Positions 6,955 to 11,983 of a DNA stretch of 17,230 nt are shown piece after piece. Source of the stretch: Desulfurococcales archaeon (lineage in GTDB: Archaea > Thermoproteota > Thermoprotei_A > Sulfolobales > Ignisphaeraceae). The position numbers and the translations under genes are program-made. The stretch's first letter is position 1, and each line of letters starts with the position of its first letter. The notes under the pieces are model-generated. The model saw only the letters and a program-made list of their open reading frames with translations, did no database searches and had not been told where the DNA came from. The stretch lies in assembly GCA_027037025.1 (NCBI GenBank), contig JALWBS010000170.1, positions 1 through 17,230 of the forward strand, in the 5' to 3' direction.

Positions 6955-7009
6955 TCAGCCGGTTGATCTCTCCTCATCCCCTAGGGTCGGTGATCACCTC
7001 CATCATCAC
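6955..7009 (-). ncRNA. Box C/D sRNA with guides matching both ends of 16S rRNA
   Basis: Reading on the minus strand: box C GTGATGA (7009-7003), a 12-base guide TGGAGGTGATCA (7002-6991), D' CCGA (6990-6987, one mismatch), a 9-base spacer, C' ATGAGGA (6977-6971, one mismatch), a 12-base guide GAGATCAACCGG (6970-6959), and D CTGA (6958-6955). The D' guide is complementary to GAUCACCUCC, the 3' tail of 16S rRNA. The D guide is complementary to CCGGUUGAUC, the conserved archaeal 16S 5' end. Each match is 10 contiguous bases. Fifth-base counting predicts methylation at about U13 and C1533 (E. coli numbering). No TATA box is evident at the expected place. The rRNA sequences are from memory, but hitting both termini of one RNA is unlikely by chance. 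Confidence 0.72.
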
Positions 7010-7015
7010 GCAACG

Positions 7016-7023
7016 CTTATTAA
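7016..7023 (+). promoter_or_regulatory. TATA box for a leaderless kinase transcript
   Basis: CTTATTAA at 7016-7023 lies 24-31 bases before the ATG at 7047, as expected for a leaderless archaeal transcript. It is the main reason for choosing that start. Confidence 0.55.
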
Positions 7024-7046
7024 CCACGAGGTCGAAAGCCTCTCCT

Positions 7047-7754
7047 ATGCACATCGAGGTACTAGAATGCTTAAAAGATCTTGGTTTCGAGGGTATCGAG
7101 AAGCTTGCTGCGAGAAGTAAGTACGATATGCTTGTTGCCGAACTCAACGGAGTTAAGTACGTTATCAAGTTCGGAGAGTCTTTGAGCGAATACGAAGAGC
7201 ATTACTGCAAAACTCTGCATAGATGCCCATGCATCGCTGTTCCAAACTTCGTGAGGTGCGGTAACCTCGTTCTTTCAGTGAGAGAGTACTTCGATGAGAC
7301 CCTGGATTCACTCCTTCGTCTAGGGAACGGCGTTTCCCAAAGCTTAGCTCTTCGAATCCTGGAGGATGTAGCTAGAGCTCTTCGGTGCATACACGAGAAC
7401 AACCTAGTGTACTCAGATTTGAAGCCCGAGAACATAGGGTTGAAGGATGGCCACGCTTATCTAATCGACCTAGATTCGCTGACAAGACCATTCGATAGAC
7501 CGCGCTTCATAACGCTGTCGCGAGCCCCTCCGGAGTACGTATCGATGGGTATAGTCGTTAAGGAGAGCGACAGCTACCAGCTTGGTCTACTCATAGACGA
7601 AATCCTGAGCTCATCCAACGACATTTGCGCAGAGGTTAGAGAAGAGCTGAGAAAGCTGAGCTCCAAACTTAAGAAGAGGATCCCCTTCGAAAGAGAGCCC
7701 CTAGACAACGTGATTCACGTAGTCAATAGGTTACTAACCGTAGCGCAGAACTAG
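7047..7754 (+). CDS. Minimal eukaryotic-type Ser/Thr protein kinase
   Basis: This 235-residue protein has the core of a eukaryotic-type protein kinase in compact form. Lys41 in YVIKF is the ATP-binding lysine. The catalytic loop YSDLKPEN has Asp124, Lys126 and Asn129. The metal-binding motif is DLD (Asp141) instead of DFG. An APE-like APPE ends at Glu163, and ESDSYQLG corresponds to the DxxxxG segment of helix F. No glycine-rich loop is visible near residues 23-31, and the C-lobe is short. The frame is open back to a GTG at 6912, but that region holds two sRNAs and is not kinase-like, and a TATA box points to ATG 7047. It probably phosphorylates proteins. Its small size and KPEN loop also recall small archaeal kinases such as Bud32, though no clear Bud32 signature is seen. 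Confidence 0.8.
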   Translation: MHIEVLECLKDLGFEGIEKLAARSKYDMLVAELNGVKYVIKFGESLSEYEEHYCKTLHRCPCIAVPNFVRCGNLVLSVREYFDETLDSLLRLGNGVSQSLALRILEDVARALRCIHENNLVYSDLKPENIGLKDGHAYLIDLDSLTRPFDRPRFITLSRAPPEYVSMGIVVKESDSYQLGLLIDEILSSSNDICAEVREELRKLSSKLKKRIPFEREPLDNVIHVVNRLLTVAQN

Positions 7755-7762
7755 TCGCGGGT

Positions 7763-7816
7763 ATGATGAAGGCAACGCCACGCCGACGTCGATGATGTTA
7801 AGCCCGTCCCCTCTGA
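7763..7816 (+). ncRNA. Possible box C/D sRNA, less regular
   Basis: Box C ATGATGA is at 7763-7769, a 13-base guide runs to a degenerate D' CCGA at 7783-7786, a 5-base spacer follows, C' ATGATGT is at 7792-7798, a 14-base guide follows, and D CTGA is at 7813-7816. GGG before box C can pair with CC(C)T after box D, giving a short terminal stem. The guide lengths depart from the strict 12 bases of the other sRNAs here, and only a weak TATA-like TTACTAA (7731-7737) is present. It occupies the gap after the kinase gene and runs into the 3' end of the convergent coiled-coil gene. Confidence 0.38.
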
Positions 7817-8016
7817 CCCTTTCCCACACCCCTGAGCATCTCCTCAAGCTCTCTTATCCTTCTCCTAACGCGATTGAGCTCCGCTTTCAGAAATGCTCGT
7901 TCGTTTTTCAGCTTAGCGATCTGAGAATCTATCCTAGATATCTCCTCCTCAAGCTCCCGCTCCTTAATCCTCAACTCTTCTAATTCCTCCTTAAGAGCGT
8001 CGAAGTCCATACCCAA
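7798..8016 (-). CDS. Coiled-coil microprotein (72 aa)
   Basis: This 72-residue protein is almost entirely a predicted coiled coil. From residue 6 to about 63 it shows regular heptads rich in Glu, Leu, Lys and Arg (EELEELRIKERELEEEISRI, then KLKNERAFLKAELNRVRRRI). It ends in a basic, glycine-rich tail. No enzymatic domain is present, so it probably forms a dimer or larger bundle. The prefoldin-like style of the helices is only a resemblance. The TTG at 8016 has AGAGGT nine bases upstream. The ATG at 8010 is an alternative start but its ribosome-binding site would be too far away. The gene begins 40 bases after tRNA-Tyr on the same strand and may be read from the tRNA promoter. Confidence 0.65.
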   Translation of the reverse strand: MGMDFDALKEELEELRIKERELEEEISRIDSQIAKLKNERAFLKAELNRVRRRIRELEEMLRGVGKGQRGRA

Positions 8017-8055
8017 GACTCGTCGACCTCTCCGTGAATCGCTAAAGAAGTTGTT

Positions 8056-8149
8056 TGGTCCCGCCGGGGGGATTCGAACCCCCGACCACCCGGTGACTGA
8101 GCGGCCCGCCCCACTACAGCCGGGCGCTCTGCCGCTGAGCTACGGCGGG
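8056..8149 (-). tRNA. tRNA-Tyr (GUA) with a 19-base intron
   Basis: The acceptor stem CCCGCCG/CGGCGGG has the C1-G72 pair typical of archaeal tRNA-Tyr, with discriminator A and an encoded CCA (8058-8056). The D stem is GCTC/GAGC and the T arm GGGGG-TTCGAAT-CCCCC. The anticodon stem CCCGG/CCGGG encloses anticodon GTA (8117-8115). The mature RNA is 75 bases. The extra 19 bases (8113-8095) after G37 are at the canonical 37/38 intron site. In the precursor, CTG (32-34) can pair with CAG, and AGTGG with CCGCT around a GGCGGG loop, leaving a 3-base TCA bulge on the 3' side but only one unpaired base on the 5' side. This is a relaxed form of the bulge-helix-bulge cut by archaeal splicing endonuclease. 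Confidence 0.95.
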
Positions 8150-8160
8150 TCCGTACCCGT

Positions 8161-8430
8161 CTATCTCTGGTCAGATTTATCAGCTTTATTCTTCATCCCT
8201 CTACACGAGATCAACACTCTGCTCACTCCCAACTCCATCTCTACGCACTCGAAACCTATACCCTCGAGCACTCGCTTAACGAACTGTGGGTTGAGCCAAC
8301 GTGTATCGAAGGATATCGAGAATTCGCTGAGCTTCTCTAAAACTCTGTTCGCCACCAGGTTCGCGAACCTCGTAAGCGGATTGTCAGAACAAGGGTCTCT
8401 ACCTACCTCAAGCTCTATCACTGCTCCCAT
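8161..8430 (-). CDS. Small protein of unknown function (89 aa)
   Basis: I do not recognise this 89-residue protein. It has an N-terminal strand (AVIELEVG), a helical middle (LTRFANLVANRVLEKLSEF), a second strand-helix unit (SFDTRWLNPQFVKRVLEGIGF), a strand (VSRVLISCRG) and a basic, lysine-rich tail. The alpha-beta alternation suggests a small compact domain. The ATG at 8430 is preferred to the GTG at 8439 because GTGA lies five bases before it and no ribosome-binding site fits the upstream choice. It begins 24 bases after the macro-domain gene on the same strand, so the two are probably co-transcribed, and it ends 11 bases before tRNA-Tyr. Function is unknown. Confidence 0.6.
   Translation of the reverse strand: MGAVIELEVGRDPCSDNPLTRFANLVANRVLEKLSEFSISFDTRWLNPQFVKRVLEGIGFECVEMELGVSRVLISCRGMKNKADKSDQR
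8174..8181 (-). promoter_or_regulatory. TATA box for tRNA-Tyr
   Basis: On the minus strand TGATAAATC is centred about 29 bases before the tRNA 5' end, the standard archaeal distance. It lies inside the 3' end of the upstream protein gene (8161-8430). Confidence 0.5.
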
Positions 8431-8454
8431 GCACGTCACTCGCTACAGCTCTAC

Positions 8455-9009
8455 TTACCTAGCTACGTGCTCTAGCGCTCTGCAAAAGGCTTGCGCCAGC
8501 TCGGTGTCTATAGCTACGAGCATTACTTTCCTAAGCTTACCTCGATGTGCGAGAGCCTCGCTGATAGCCTTGATCATCTCGGTGGCCGCTACATCGTAAG
8601 GAACCCCGCCTACCCCCGTACCCATTCCCGGTATAGCTACGGACTCTACTCCTAGCTCGATCGCTTTCTCGAGAGCTGCCTTTGTTGCTAGGTACACGTT
8701 CTCCCTGCCTATCCTCTGAGCGGGTCTCTCCATCGTGGGAGCGTGGATCACGTACTTAGCCCGTAGCTTACCAGCACTCGTGGCAATGGCTCTACCCACG
8801 GGTACGGGGGCGTATCGACGCGCTTCCTCCTCGATCTCTGAACCACCAGCTCTCTTTATCGCTCCCGCAACACCTCCACCCATGATCATCAAGCTGTTGG
8901 CAGGGTTTACGATGGCATCGACCTCGAGCTTCGTGATGTCGCTCAGAACAACCTTCACCTCAACACCTCTGATGGTGAAGGAGCAAAGCTCTTCAGGGGG
9001 TAGGGGCAT
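8455..9009 (-). CDS. Macro-domain protein (ADP-ribose binding or hydrolysing)
   Basis: This 184-residue protein is a single macro domain. SDITKLEVDAIVNPANS (about residues 23-39) carries the adenine-binding Asp24 and the NPAN loop (Asn35, Asn38), followed by GGGVAGAI (44-51). The phosphate-binding loop PGMGTGVGG is at 127-135. Such domains bind ADP-ribose, remove ADP-ribose from proteins or nucleic acids, or cleave O-acetyl-ADP-ribose; which applies here cannot be told. Two ATGs are possible, at 9015 and 9009. The Shine-Dalgarno GAGGT (9022-9018) is two bases from the first and eight from the second, so 9009 is chosen. The ribosome-binding site and start codon lie inside a box C/D sRNA (8993-9043), which is unusual. 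Confidence 0.88.
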   Translation of the reverse strand: MPLPPEELCSFTIRGVEVKVVLSDITKLEVDAIVNPANSLMIMGGGVAGAIKRAGGSEIEEEARRYAPVPVGRAIATSAGKLRAKYVIHAPTMERPAQRIGRENVYLATKAALEKAIELGVESVAIPGMGTGVGGVPYDVAATEMIKAISEALAHRGKLRKVMLVAIDTELAQAFCRALEHVAR

Positions 9010-9043
9010 CCTCATCTACCTCAGAGTCCTAAAGCCTCATCAT
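8993..9043 (-). ncRNA. Box C/D guide sRNA embedded in the macro gene 5' end
   Basis: On the minus strand: box C ATGATGA (9043-9037), a 12-base guide GGCTTTAGGACT (9036-9025), D' CTGA (9024-9021), a 5-base spacer, C' ATGAGGA (9015-9009, one mismatch), a 12-base guide TGCCCCTACCCC (9008-8997), and D CTGA (8996-8993). A TATA box at 9067-9074 predicts a start about 3 bases before box C. The D guide complement contains GGGUAGGGGC and the D' guide complement contains CCUAAAGC. Both stretches occur in crenarchaeal 16S rRNA as I remember it, so two 2'-O-methylation sites in 16S are plausible (a U and a C respectively). The same transcript could also be the macro-domain mRNA. Confidence 0.83.
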
Positions 9044-9066
9044 CCGCTCAGTACAGCGCATGAATG

Positions 9067-9074
9067 CATATATA
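9067..9074. promoter_or_regulatory. Symmetric TATA box shared by ferredoxin and the C/D sRNA
   Basis: ATATATAT at 9067-9074 reads the same on both strands. Rightward it predicts a start near 9096, giving the ferredoxin a 13-base leader with GGAGGG. Leftward it predicts a start near 9046, just ahead of box C at 9043 and of the macro-domain gene. One promoter element thus appears to serve both directions. Confidence 0.65.
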
Positions 9075-9108
9075 TCTTCATCCTTCTCCTCATCGAGAGG
9101 AGGGAGCC

Positions 9109-9339
9109 TTGGTCAAGGTGGTTGTCAACAAGGAAGCTTGCATTGCTTGCGGCGTGTGCTGGTCCGTTGCTCCGCAGGTGTTCGAGCTCGATCCCAGCAC
9201 CGGGAAAACCAGGATCAAGGAGCAGTACAGGGTAAGCGATTCCGATACGGAGAGCGTTGGAGAGGTACCGGAGGAGCTGCGCGAACCCGTGGAGAAAGCG
9301 GCGAATAGCTGCCCCGTTGGCGCGATCTCCGTGAGCTGA
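9109..9339 (+). CDS. Single-cluster [4Fe-4S] ferredoxin
   Basis: This 76-residue electron carrier has four cysteines in the pattern of monocluster ferredoxins: Cys11, Cys14 and Cys17 (CIACGVC) and Cys68 followed by proline (SCPVGAI). This fits one [4Fe-4S] cluster. The acidic middle and C-terminal half (DSDTESVGEVPEEL) is typical of soluble ferredoxins that feed archaeal 2-oxoacid oxidoreductases and related enzymes. The TTG at 9109 is chosen because GGAGGG lies just upstream and the shared TATA box predicts a start near 9096. Starts further upstream would precede the transcript start. A perfect hairpin with a T run follows the stop. The redox partner is not encoded nearby. Confidence 0.9.
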   Translation: MVKVVVNKEACIACGVCWSVAPQVFELDPSTGKTRIKEQYRVSDSDTESVGEVPEELREPVEKAANSCPVGAISVS

Positions 9340-9359
9340 GCTAAGCTCAGACGATTTTT
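9336..9359 (+). terminator. Hairpin plus T-run terminator after ferredoxin
   Basis: CTGAGCT (9336-9342) pairs with AGCTCAG (9344-9350) around one central base, overlapping the ferredoxin stop codon. TTTTT follows at 9355-9359. The rest of the gap to 9455 holds only a second small hairpin (TCAAAG 9406-9411 / CTTTGA 9415-9420), which could serve the convergent gene, and no gene. Confidence 0.55.
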
Positions 9360-9455
9360 ACATCATTCAAGACGAGAGCTTAGGCTACGCGTATCTTAGA
9401 TAGGGTCAAAGAAGCTTTGATCTCGAGGATCCTAGGCATAGAAACCGGATCGAGC

Positions 9456-9806
9456 TTAGGGAACCTCGATAATTCCCGACCCCTTCTCAGCGATGCTCGT
9501 TAAGATCTTTACGAGCTCCGAGAACCGTACGTCGCCACACCGCTCTTTAACACGTTCCTTAAGGGCTTCCCAGTCCTCGACGCTCTGAAGCATCACCATA
9601 AACGCTCTGTCCTTTCCTGCGAACAGAACCGCGCAGCCATAGTTAACCGTGTCCTCGTAGAGACTGAGAGACACTACGTACTCATCTCCTTCGACTAGAA
9701 CCTCCGCATCCCTGAGCTCACGAAGTCTCGAGGCAAGAGCTCTTATGGGGAAATCCCCTTGTGGTGAGTCCCACCACGAACCTAGAACACGGATCTTCAC
9801 GCCCAC
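9456..9806 (-). CDS. Protein of unknown function (116 aa)
   Basis: I do not recognise this 116-residue protein. Predicted elements alternate strand and helix: KIRVLGSW, a helix RALASRLRELRD, strands EVLVEGDEYVVSLSLY and GCAVLFAGKDRAFMVML, then helices DWEALKERVKERC and RFSELVKILTSIAEKG. It is soluble, with no signal peptide. The start is GTG at 9806 with a second in-frame GTG at 9800. A TATA-like CTTTAAC (minus strand, about 9839-9833) lies some 30 bases upstream, so the transcript is probably leaderless and 9806 is favoured. It diverges from the BioD-like ATPase gene across a 72-base region. No functional hint comes from the neighbours. Confidence 0.65.
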   Translation of the reverse strand: MGVKIRVLGSWWDSPQGDFPIRALASRLRELRDAEVLVEGDEYVVSLSLYEDTVNYGCAVLFAGKDRAFMVMLQSVEDWEALKERVKERCGDVRFSELVKILTSIAEKGSGIIEVP

Positions 9807-9878
9807 GCGAATCCCTAGTCCTCTAGTCCCTCGTTAAAGGTAAAAATGTGTGTGCATAGCTAAAAGCTGGGTCTTTGC

Positions 9879-10772
9879 ATGGTTACGTACTGCGTATGCG
9901 GATTACTAACGTACGATTCGGGAAAAACCTGGTTAACGATCGCGCTAACCCTCGCGCTGAGATCGCTGGGACTCAAAGTCTATCCCTTCAAGCCTGTTGC
10001 CGGCCACTCGGCGTGGAGTCAGAGTAGGACGATTAGGTACAGCAGAGAGTTAGGGGTTCTAGTAGGTGACGATGTCTACAGCTATGTTAAGAAGCTGGGC
10101 ATTCCTCAAAGCGATGTAGTTCTCGTAAACCCCGTAGATCTGCTACTAACCCCTCTAGACCTAGCACCCATGGTTAGGAGAGGAGGATTCGAGAGCTGTG
10201 TAACGATTGCAAGCGTTGCACGAGATCAGGTTGTGTTAGCGCGTCTACCACTCGGTGAAAGATTTCGGCACCTCTTGGTCGAGGACGTCGTTCAGCGAGC
10301 TCCTAAACCTATTGCGAGACGCGTTGCAGAGCTTGCCGCGCTGCTTAAAGCCGAGAGCGTGAGCTCGGACGAGCTCATGGAGAAGATGAGGTCGAGAGAC
10401 GTAGAGAGAAGGGTTCTGGAGTCCTTCAACGTCATCGCCTCTAGAAGCGACGTAGTGATCGTAGAGTCCTTCAACGATGCGGCGGTGCCCGTAGTACCGC
10501 TCAAGGATCTAATCGACGTCTACCTGCTAACGGCGCCTGGCATGGTTGCGGTGTACAGGGACAGTTCTAGGGTGTCTAAGGCTGTAGAAGCAGCGTTATC
10601 GCTTCGGGGAGAAGAAGGTCTTCGGGCTCAGTACGTGTTCTCGAAGCTGAGGCCGGACGATGTTGTCGAGGTCGAGCTCGTTGAAGACCCTGAGATCCTG
10701 GCGCGTAGCTCATCGATGAGGAGGCTCCTCGATGCCTTGTCACTCGGCTTCTCCAACCCCATCAGAGCTTAG
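9879..10772 (+). CDS. P-loop ATPase of the dethiobiotin synthetase (BioD)-like class
   Basis: This 297-residue protein begins with a strand and a P-loop, GLLTYDSGKTW (Gly8, Gly15-Lys16-Thr17), of the form seen in dethiobiotin synthetase and CobQ-like SIMIBI NTPases. It is followed by the conserved lysine-proline of VYPFKPVAGH. A later strand, DVVIVESFNDAAVP (near residues 189-202), corresponds to the metal-binding glutamate segment of BioD. The usual BioD substrate-binding TGxD at the P-loop is replaced by TYDS, and no biotin genes are nearby, so true BioD activity is doubtful. It may be a nucleotide-dependent ligase or regulator. The ATG at 9879 has no strong Shine-Dalgarno. The last 33 bases overlap the convergent THUMP-SPOUT gene. 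Confidence 0.65.
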   Translation: MVTYCVCGLLTYDSGKTWLTIALTLALRSLGLKVYPFKPVAGHSAWSQSRTIRYSRELGVLVGDDVYSYVKKLGIPQSDVVLVNPVDLLLTPLDLAPMVRRGGFESCVTIASVARDQVVLARLPLGERFRHLLVEDVVQRAPKPIARRVAELAALLKAESVSSDELMEKMRSRDVERRVLESFNVIASRSDVVIVESFNDAAVPVVPLKDLIDVYLLTAPGMVAVYRDSSRVSKAVEAALSLRGEEGLRAQYVFSKLRPDDVVEVELVEDPEILARSSSMRRLLDALSLGFSNPIRA

Positions 10773-11861
10773 CTCTCGAACGAGGTGTTCGTGAAGCACG
10801 GTGGCCAGAGCTATTAGAGCAGAAGCTAAGGCGTAGTCCGTAGATATCACCACTCCAGGGGCAACGTCCAGAACCATCGTTGCGAACCGGAAGATCCCTG
10901 TTGGGACGCCTTCGCGTGCTCCCACCAAGACATTTATCCTCCTTCCCTTACGTAGGCAGTCGATCACCAACTTACTAAGCTCTTCGCTAACCCGGGATAT
11001 GGGCTCGCCTTCGGGCTCGAAGACTATTATCACCTCCCCCATTCGGCTCCTAACGAACTGGTACATGTCCTGCAGATAGACGCGAACCCGATGAACTTCT
11101 CTACCATAGCTTCTACGCTGGATCTCGTACCTAGACTCTATCCCCTCGAATAACCCTCTCAGGAAGTGGTAGAGGGGCGTAGCCTCTATCTTGCCTATGG
11201 GGGCTACGATGAGCTCACCAACTTCGTATGTCTGAACTTCTCTACCGATTCTCCTGCCCATCGTGTAGGATGCGTCCGGAGGCCCTAGGTACGGCTCGTG
11301 TGCAACGGATATCAGCCTGAAGAGCTTGTACATCGGAAACTTGCCGGGGCGCATCTTCTTCCAGAACTCGCGCCCATCTACGAGGGATATGTACGCGTAT
11401 TCGTGCACTATCTGTACCACCACAACCTTATCGGGGTTCTCAAGATCGACCCTCGCCCCCGTAGCGTCCTTCACAGCTGCCCCCACAGCAACGTTGACGT
11501 CTATCGATGTGAAGCTGTGTTTCCCCCTCCTAACGGTTCTAACAGCAAAGCTCTGCCCCTCGCTTATCCTACCCTTCACCACGCTCAGAACCTTGCTAAC
11601 GATGTCGTTCACATCAGCTCGCGCAACGGCTTCGACCACGAATACCTTCTCAGCTTCAGGAACCCTAGACCTTATCTCGTGCGCGAGCCTCTCCTTCTCG
11701 AGAGACCCCGATTTGACGAGGACCATCCCTAGAAGACCCCGGGGAGATGGAATCACCACCGCTTGCGGATCCAACTCCTTGATGTAGCTAGCGACGACTT
11801 TCTCCATCCCTAATCTGCACGTGATTACAATGTCGATGTCGGCTAGGTTCTCTCGGGTCAT
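10740..11861 (-). CDS. THUMP-SPOUT RNA methyltransferase-like protein
   Basis: This 373-residue protein looks like the archaeal THUMP-plus-SPOUT family (COG1818-type). The N-terminal 165 residues form an RNA-binding THUMP region, with SFAVRTVRRGKHSFTSIDVN and DLENPDKVVVVQIVHEYAYISL typical of that fold. The C-terminal part (from about 265) has EVIIVFEPEGEP, then RINVLVGAREGVPTG and the pattern APGVVISTDYALASALIAL, as in knotted SPOUT methyltransferases that bind S-adenosylmethionine. It probably modifies tRNA or rRNA; the target base is unknown. The ATG at 11861 has GAGGT nine bases upstream. The gene diverges from valyl-tRNA synthetase and overlaps the BioD-like gene by 33 bases at its 3' end. 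Confidence 0.75.
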   Translation of the reverse strand: MTRENLADIDIVITCRLGMEKVVASYIKELDPQAVVIPSPRGLLGMVLVKSGSLEKERLAHEIRSRVPEAEKVFVVEAVARADVNDIVSKVLSVVKGRISEGQSFAVRTVRRGKHSFTSIDVNVAVGAAVKDATGARVDLENPDKVVVVQIVHEYAYISLVDGREFWKKMRPGKFPMYKLFRLISVAHEPYLGPPDASYTMGRRIGREVQTYEVGELIVAPIGKIEATPLYHFLRGLFEGIESRYEIQRRSYGREVHRVRVYLQDMYQFVRSRMGEVIIVFEPEGEPISRVSEELSKLVIDCLRKGRRINVLVGAREGVPTGIFRFATMVLDVAPGVVISTDYALASALIALATVLHEHLVRELSSDGVGEAE

Positions 11862-11930
11862 AGATGCGGGACCTCATCACTGTTCAGCTCCGGGATGCGC
11901 ATTCATCCCCTAATAAGCTGAATATGCACA

Positions 11931-11940
11931 GCTTATAGTC
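11931..11940. promoter_or_regulatory. TATA element between the THUMP-SPOUT and valS genes
   Basis: GCTTATAGTC can be read both ways. Rightward it predicts a start near 11960 and a short valS leader that includes GAGGGT. Leftward (ACTATAAGC) it predicts a start near 11911, giving the THUMP-SPOUT gene a leader of about 50 bases. The 122-base gap contains no gene. Confidence 0.45.
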
Positions 11941-11983
11941 TTGCGCTACACACACTCTTCAGAGTGCTTCAGAGGGTTTATCC

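Noticed and set aside
6955..7002. The GGAGGTGATC on the minus strand read as a ribosome-binding site for a protein gene.
   Set aside because: The open frame from the following ATG is not protein-like in composition and runs back over the other sRNA and promoter. Guide complementarity to 16S explains the sequence better.
6912..7046. N-terminal extension of the kinase starting at GTG 6912.
   Set aside because: The region encodes nothing kinase-like, is covered by two C/D sRNAs (the GTG is itself a C' box), and a TATA box points to a leaderless ATG at 7047.
8051..8599. A 182-codon plus-strand open frame beginning with GPAGGIRTPDHPV.
   Set aside because: Its start is the antisense of tRNA-Tyr, a well-known source of false proteins, and the rest is antisense to two minus-strand genes.
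11858..11910. A C/D-like pattern on the minus strand in the THUMP-SPOUT leader: GGGATGA, 16 bases, CTGA, 3 bases, GTGATGA, 12 bases, ATGA.
   Set aside because: D' and C' are perfect and a TATA box fits, but box C has a mismatch, the first guide is 16 bases, and the D position reads ATGA (the start codon of the gene). A functional D box should be CTGA. It may be a chance match or a relic.
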